Shown one piece after another: positions 62,378-64,000 of a stretch of 64,000 nucleotides of DNA. Source of the stretch: Rhizobiales bacterium YIM 77505 (GTDB taxonomy: Bacteria; Pseudomonadota; Alphaproteobacteria; Rhizobiales; Beijerinckiaceae); contig JQNH01000001.1 of NCBI GenBank assembly GCA_000745135.1, forward strand, positions 2,728,001-2,792,000. The letters are read 5' to 3'. The position numbers and the translations under genes were made by a program. The notes under the pieces are model-generated. The model searched no databases, was not told the DNA's origin, and saw nothing but the letters and a program-made list of their open reading frames with translations. Every line of letters begins with the position of its first letter. Position 1 is the first letter of the stretch.

Positions 62378-62699
62378 CACCCGGCGCAGCTCGCTCCCCA
62401 CATTCATCGCATCCGGATCCGAAGAGCCGCCGCGCGGCTTCCGAGATGACGACGGCGGTTCGGCGCGAACCTCCCACTGGGGCTCAGGCTCCATTCCTTT
62501 CCCCACGCTCCACCCCTTTCCCGGATGCGTGGAGCGCCTGCAAGGCACGGAACGCAGTCCGGCACCCAGCGTAGCAACTTGCTGCGAAGCAGAACCGCAT
62601 CGGCTTCGCAGGCGCAGGCCCAGCCTAACGGTGAATCAACCCGATCGGATCCGGCAGTGGACGAGCGGCAGCGGCTCGCCGTCGGCGAGCGAACGCAGC
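62378..62699. other. Spacer with dispersed repeat B, no gene seen
   Basis: A 322-bp stretch between convergent genes. It starts with a GC-rich hairpin (GAGCCGCCGCGCGGCTT near 62425) and then contains the dispersed repeat at 62514-62647. No reading frame has support. Confidence 0.55.
62514..62647 (+). repeat. Dispersed repeat copy B
   Basis: Landmarks in order: TTTCCCGGATGCGTGGAGCG, AACGCAGTCC, AACTTGCTGCGAAGCAG, ACCGCA, ATCAACCCGATC. These match copy A (36599-36731, minus strand) in the same order and at similar spacing. Confidence 0.7.
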
Positions 62700-63869
62700 T
62701 CAGCGGGCGGGCATGCCGGTTTCGACGATCCGCGCCCACAGGGAGACGCCATAAGGAATGGCCGCGTCGTTGAAATCGTATTTCGGATGATGAACGCCGG
62801 CCGTGTCGCCATTGCCGAGAAAAATGTAGGCGCCGGGGCGCTGCTCCAACATGTAGGAGAAGTCTTCCGCGCCCATCAGCGGCGGCACGCCCGTGTCGAC
62901 CGCCTGGTCGCCGCCCACTTCCGCCGCCACCCTGGCCATGAAGGCCGTCTGCTCCGGATGGTTGAAGGTGACGGGATAGCCGCGGCGATAATCGATCTGC
63001 GCCCTGGCCCCATGGACGGCGCAGACCGCCTCGACGACCGCCTTGATCCGCGCTTCGCAGAGGTCGCGCACGGCCTCGGTGAGCGTGCGCACGGTGCCCA
63101 TCAGCGTCGCGGTCTGGGGAATGACGTTGTAGGTGTCGCCAGCCTTGAAGGAGCAGACCGACACCACGGCCGACTCGAGCGGATCGACGTTGCGGGCGAC
63201 GATCGACTGCAGGGCGTTCACCACATGTGTGGCGACGAGCAGGGTGTCGACGCATTCGTGCGGGCGCGCCGCATGCCCGCCCTTGCCTTCGATGACGATG
63301 TCGAAGCGGTCGGCGGCTGCCATCATCGGGCCCGGCCGGATCGCAAAGGAGCCGATGGGGATGCCGGGCATGTTGTGGAGCCCGTAGACCTCCTGCACGC
63401 CGAAGCGTTCCATGAGGCCGTCTTTCACCATGGCATCGCCGCCGCCGCCGCCCTCCTCCGCCGGCTGGAAGATCAGCACCGCCGTGCCGTCGAAGTTGCG
63501 GGTTTCGGCCAGGTATTTGGCCGCCCCGAGCAGCATGGCGGTGTGGCCGTCATGACCGCAGGCATGCATGCGGCCCGGCACCTTGGACTTGTAGGGAAGG
63601 TCCGTGTCCTCCTCGATGGGCAAGGCATCCATGTCGGCGCGAAGCCCGATCGTCCGCCCGCTCCCGCCGCGCTTGCCCTTGATCACCCCGACGACCCCGG
63701 TACGACCGATCCCGGTGACGACCTCATCGCAGCCAAAGGCTCTAAGCTTCTCGGCGACGATGCCGGCCGTGCGGTGGACGTCGAAGAGGAGTTCCGGGTT
63801 CTGGTGGAAGTCACGGCGCCACTCGGCGATCTCGTCGGACAGGGCAGCGACGCGGTTGATGACGGGCAT
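62700..63869 (-). CDS. M20-family amidohydrolase (aminoacylase / hippurate hydrolase type)
   Basis: A 389-residue peptidase-family enzyme that removes acyl groups from N-acyl amino acids. The first metal ligands are in HACGHDGHTAMLLGAAKYL (about 100-118), then FQPAEEGGGGG with the catalytic and metal-binding glutamates, HNMPGIPIGS, GKGGHAARPHECVD in the lid domain, and MGAEDFSYM near the end. I chose the ATG at 63869 because family members begin PVINRVAAL; an ATG at 63899 would add 10 residues. Confidence 0.9.
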   Translation of the reverse strand: MPVINRVAALSDEIAEWRRDFHQNPELLFDVHRTAGIVAEKLRAFGCDEVVTGIGRTGVVGVIKGKRGGSGRTIGLRADMDALPIEEDTDLPYKSKVPGRMHACGHDGHTAMLLGAAKYLAETRNFDGTAVLIFQPAEEGGGGGDAMVKDGLMERFGVQEVYGLHNMPGIPIGSFAIRPGPMMAAADRFDIVIEGKGGHAARPHECVDTLLVATHVVNALQSIVARNVDPLESAVVSVCSFKAGDTYNVIPQTATLMGTVRTLTEAVRDLCEARIKAVVEAVCAVHGARAQIDYRRGYPVTFNHPEQTAFMARVAAEVGGDQAVDTGVPPLMGAEDFSYMLEQRPGAYIFLGNGDTAGVHHPKYDFNDAAIPYGVSLWARIVETGMPAR

Positions 63870-64000
63870 GGGAAGGCCTTGCGTGTGCGATGCACTCATG
63901 GAAGAACGGGCCGCCAACAAACAGGACGCCAGGAGCCCGGTCAACCACGGCCGGAGCTTCCATGCGCCAGCCTCATGGCTCCAGGCGCACCGCTTTCGGC

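Overview
The window is 64 kb of GC-rich chromosome from an alphaproteobacterium, most likely a member of the Hyphomicrobiales (Rhizobiales). The evidence is a set of lineage-typical genes: the RcdA (DUF1465), DUF1192 and TrcR (DUF1013) cell-cycle genes, a PodJ-like polar organizer, the hemC-hemD-mitofilin-hemY heme locus, a TIGR02186/TauE pair, a YdcH protein, CtrA-type TTAA-N7-TTAA boxes, GANTC (CcrM) sites and a tRNA-His with an A discriminator. Almost all of it is ordinary chromosomal backbone. The only intact mobile DNA is two insertion sequences, and I see no CRISPR array, prophage, integrase or rRNA.

Layout. 1-6.8 kb: end of a ThiE-like gene, a Sel1-repeat protein, an inositol monophosphatase, a non-flagellar MotA/OmpA stator-like pair, an ABC exporter and ribosomal protein L31. 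7-9.2 kb: a cell-cycle block (rcdA, DUF1192, trcR) whose 0.4 kb spacer carries a predicted small RNA behind a perfect CtrA box. 9.3-19.7 kb: propionyl-CoA synthetase, an isochorismatase-family hydrolase, a glycerophosphodiesterase, a small unknown protein, an IS481 element, a permuted-papain protein, an acyl-CoA ligase, a YdcH protein, an IS630 element and a GDP-mannose enzyme. 19.9-25.2 kb: tRNA-Thr, hemY, mitofilin-like, hemD, hemC, tRNA-His. 25.4-29.7 kb: a tripartite tricarboxylate transporter and a TerC protein. 30-34.5 kb: two HAD phosphatases, an EEP hydrolase, a NUDIX hydrolase, tRNA-Thr and a stand-alone caspase-like (DUF4347-like) protein. 34.6-43.7 kb: an oxidoreductase, a polyamine-type ABC importer with an amidohydrolase (interrupted by dispersed repeats), an aminotransferase and an AbrB-family membrane protein. 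44-48 kb: an EEP protein, a UPF0104 membrane protein, phospholipase D and MscL. 48-56 kb: an SLC5-fused hybrid histidine kinase with a receiver protein, then a formyltransferase and the malonate genes matA-matB. 56-64 kb: TIGR02186/TauE, a PodJ-like protein with a promoter bearing CtrA- and CcrM/GcrA-type sites, a MerR regulator, a dispersed repeat and an M20 amidohydrolase.

How the genes fit together. Two separate loci (rcdA/trcR and podJ) point to CtrA/GcrA/CcrM cell-cycle control. The predicted RNA at 7789-7882 carries exposed anti-Shine-Dalgarno stretches, one of which pairs over 8 nt with the rcdA ribosome binding site; this is the most attractive candidate for an undescribed regulatory element here. 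Acyl-CoA metabolism recurs (prpE, an acyl-CoA ligase, matAB and an acetate-sensor-like kinase). Both insertion sequences landed in stop codons of neighbouring genes without breaking them.
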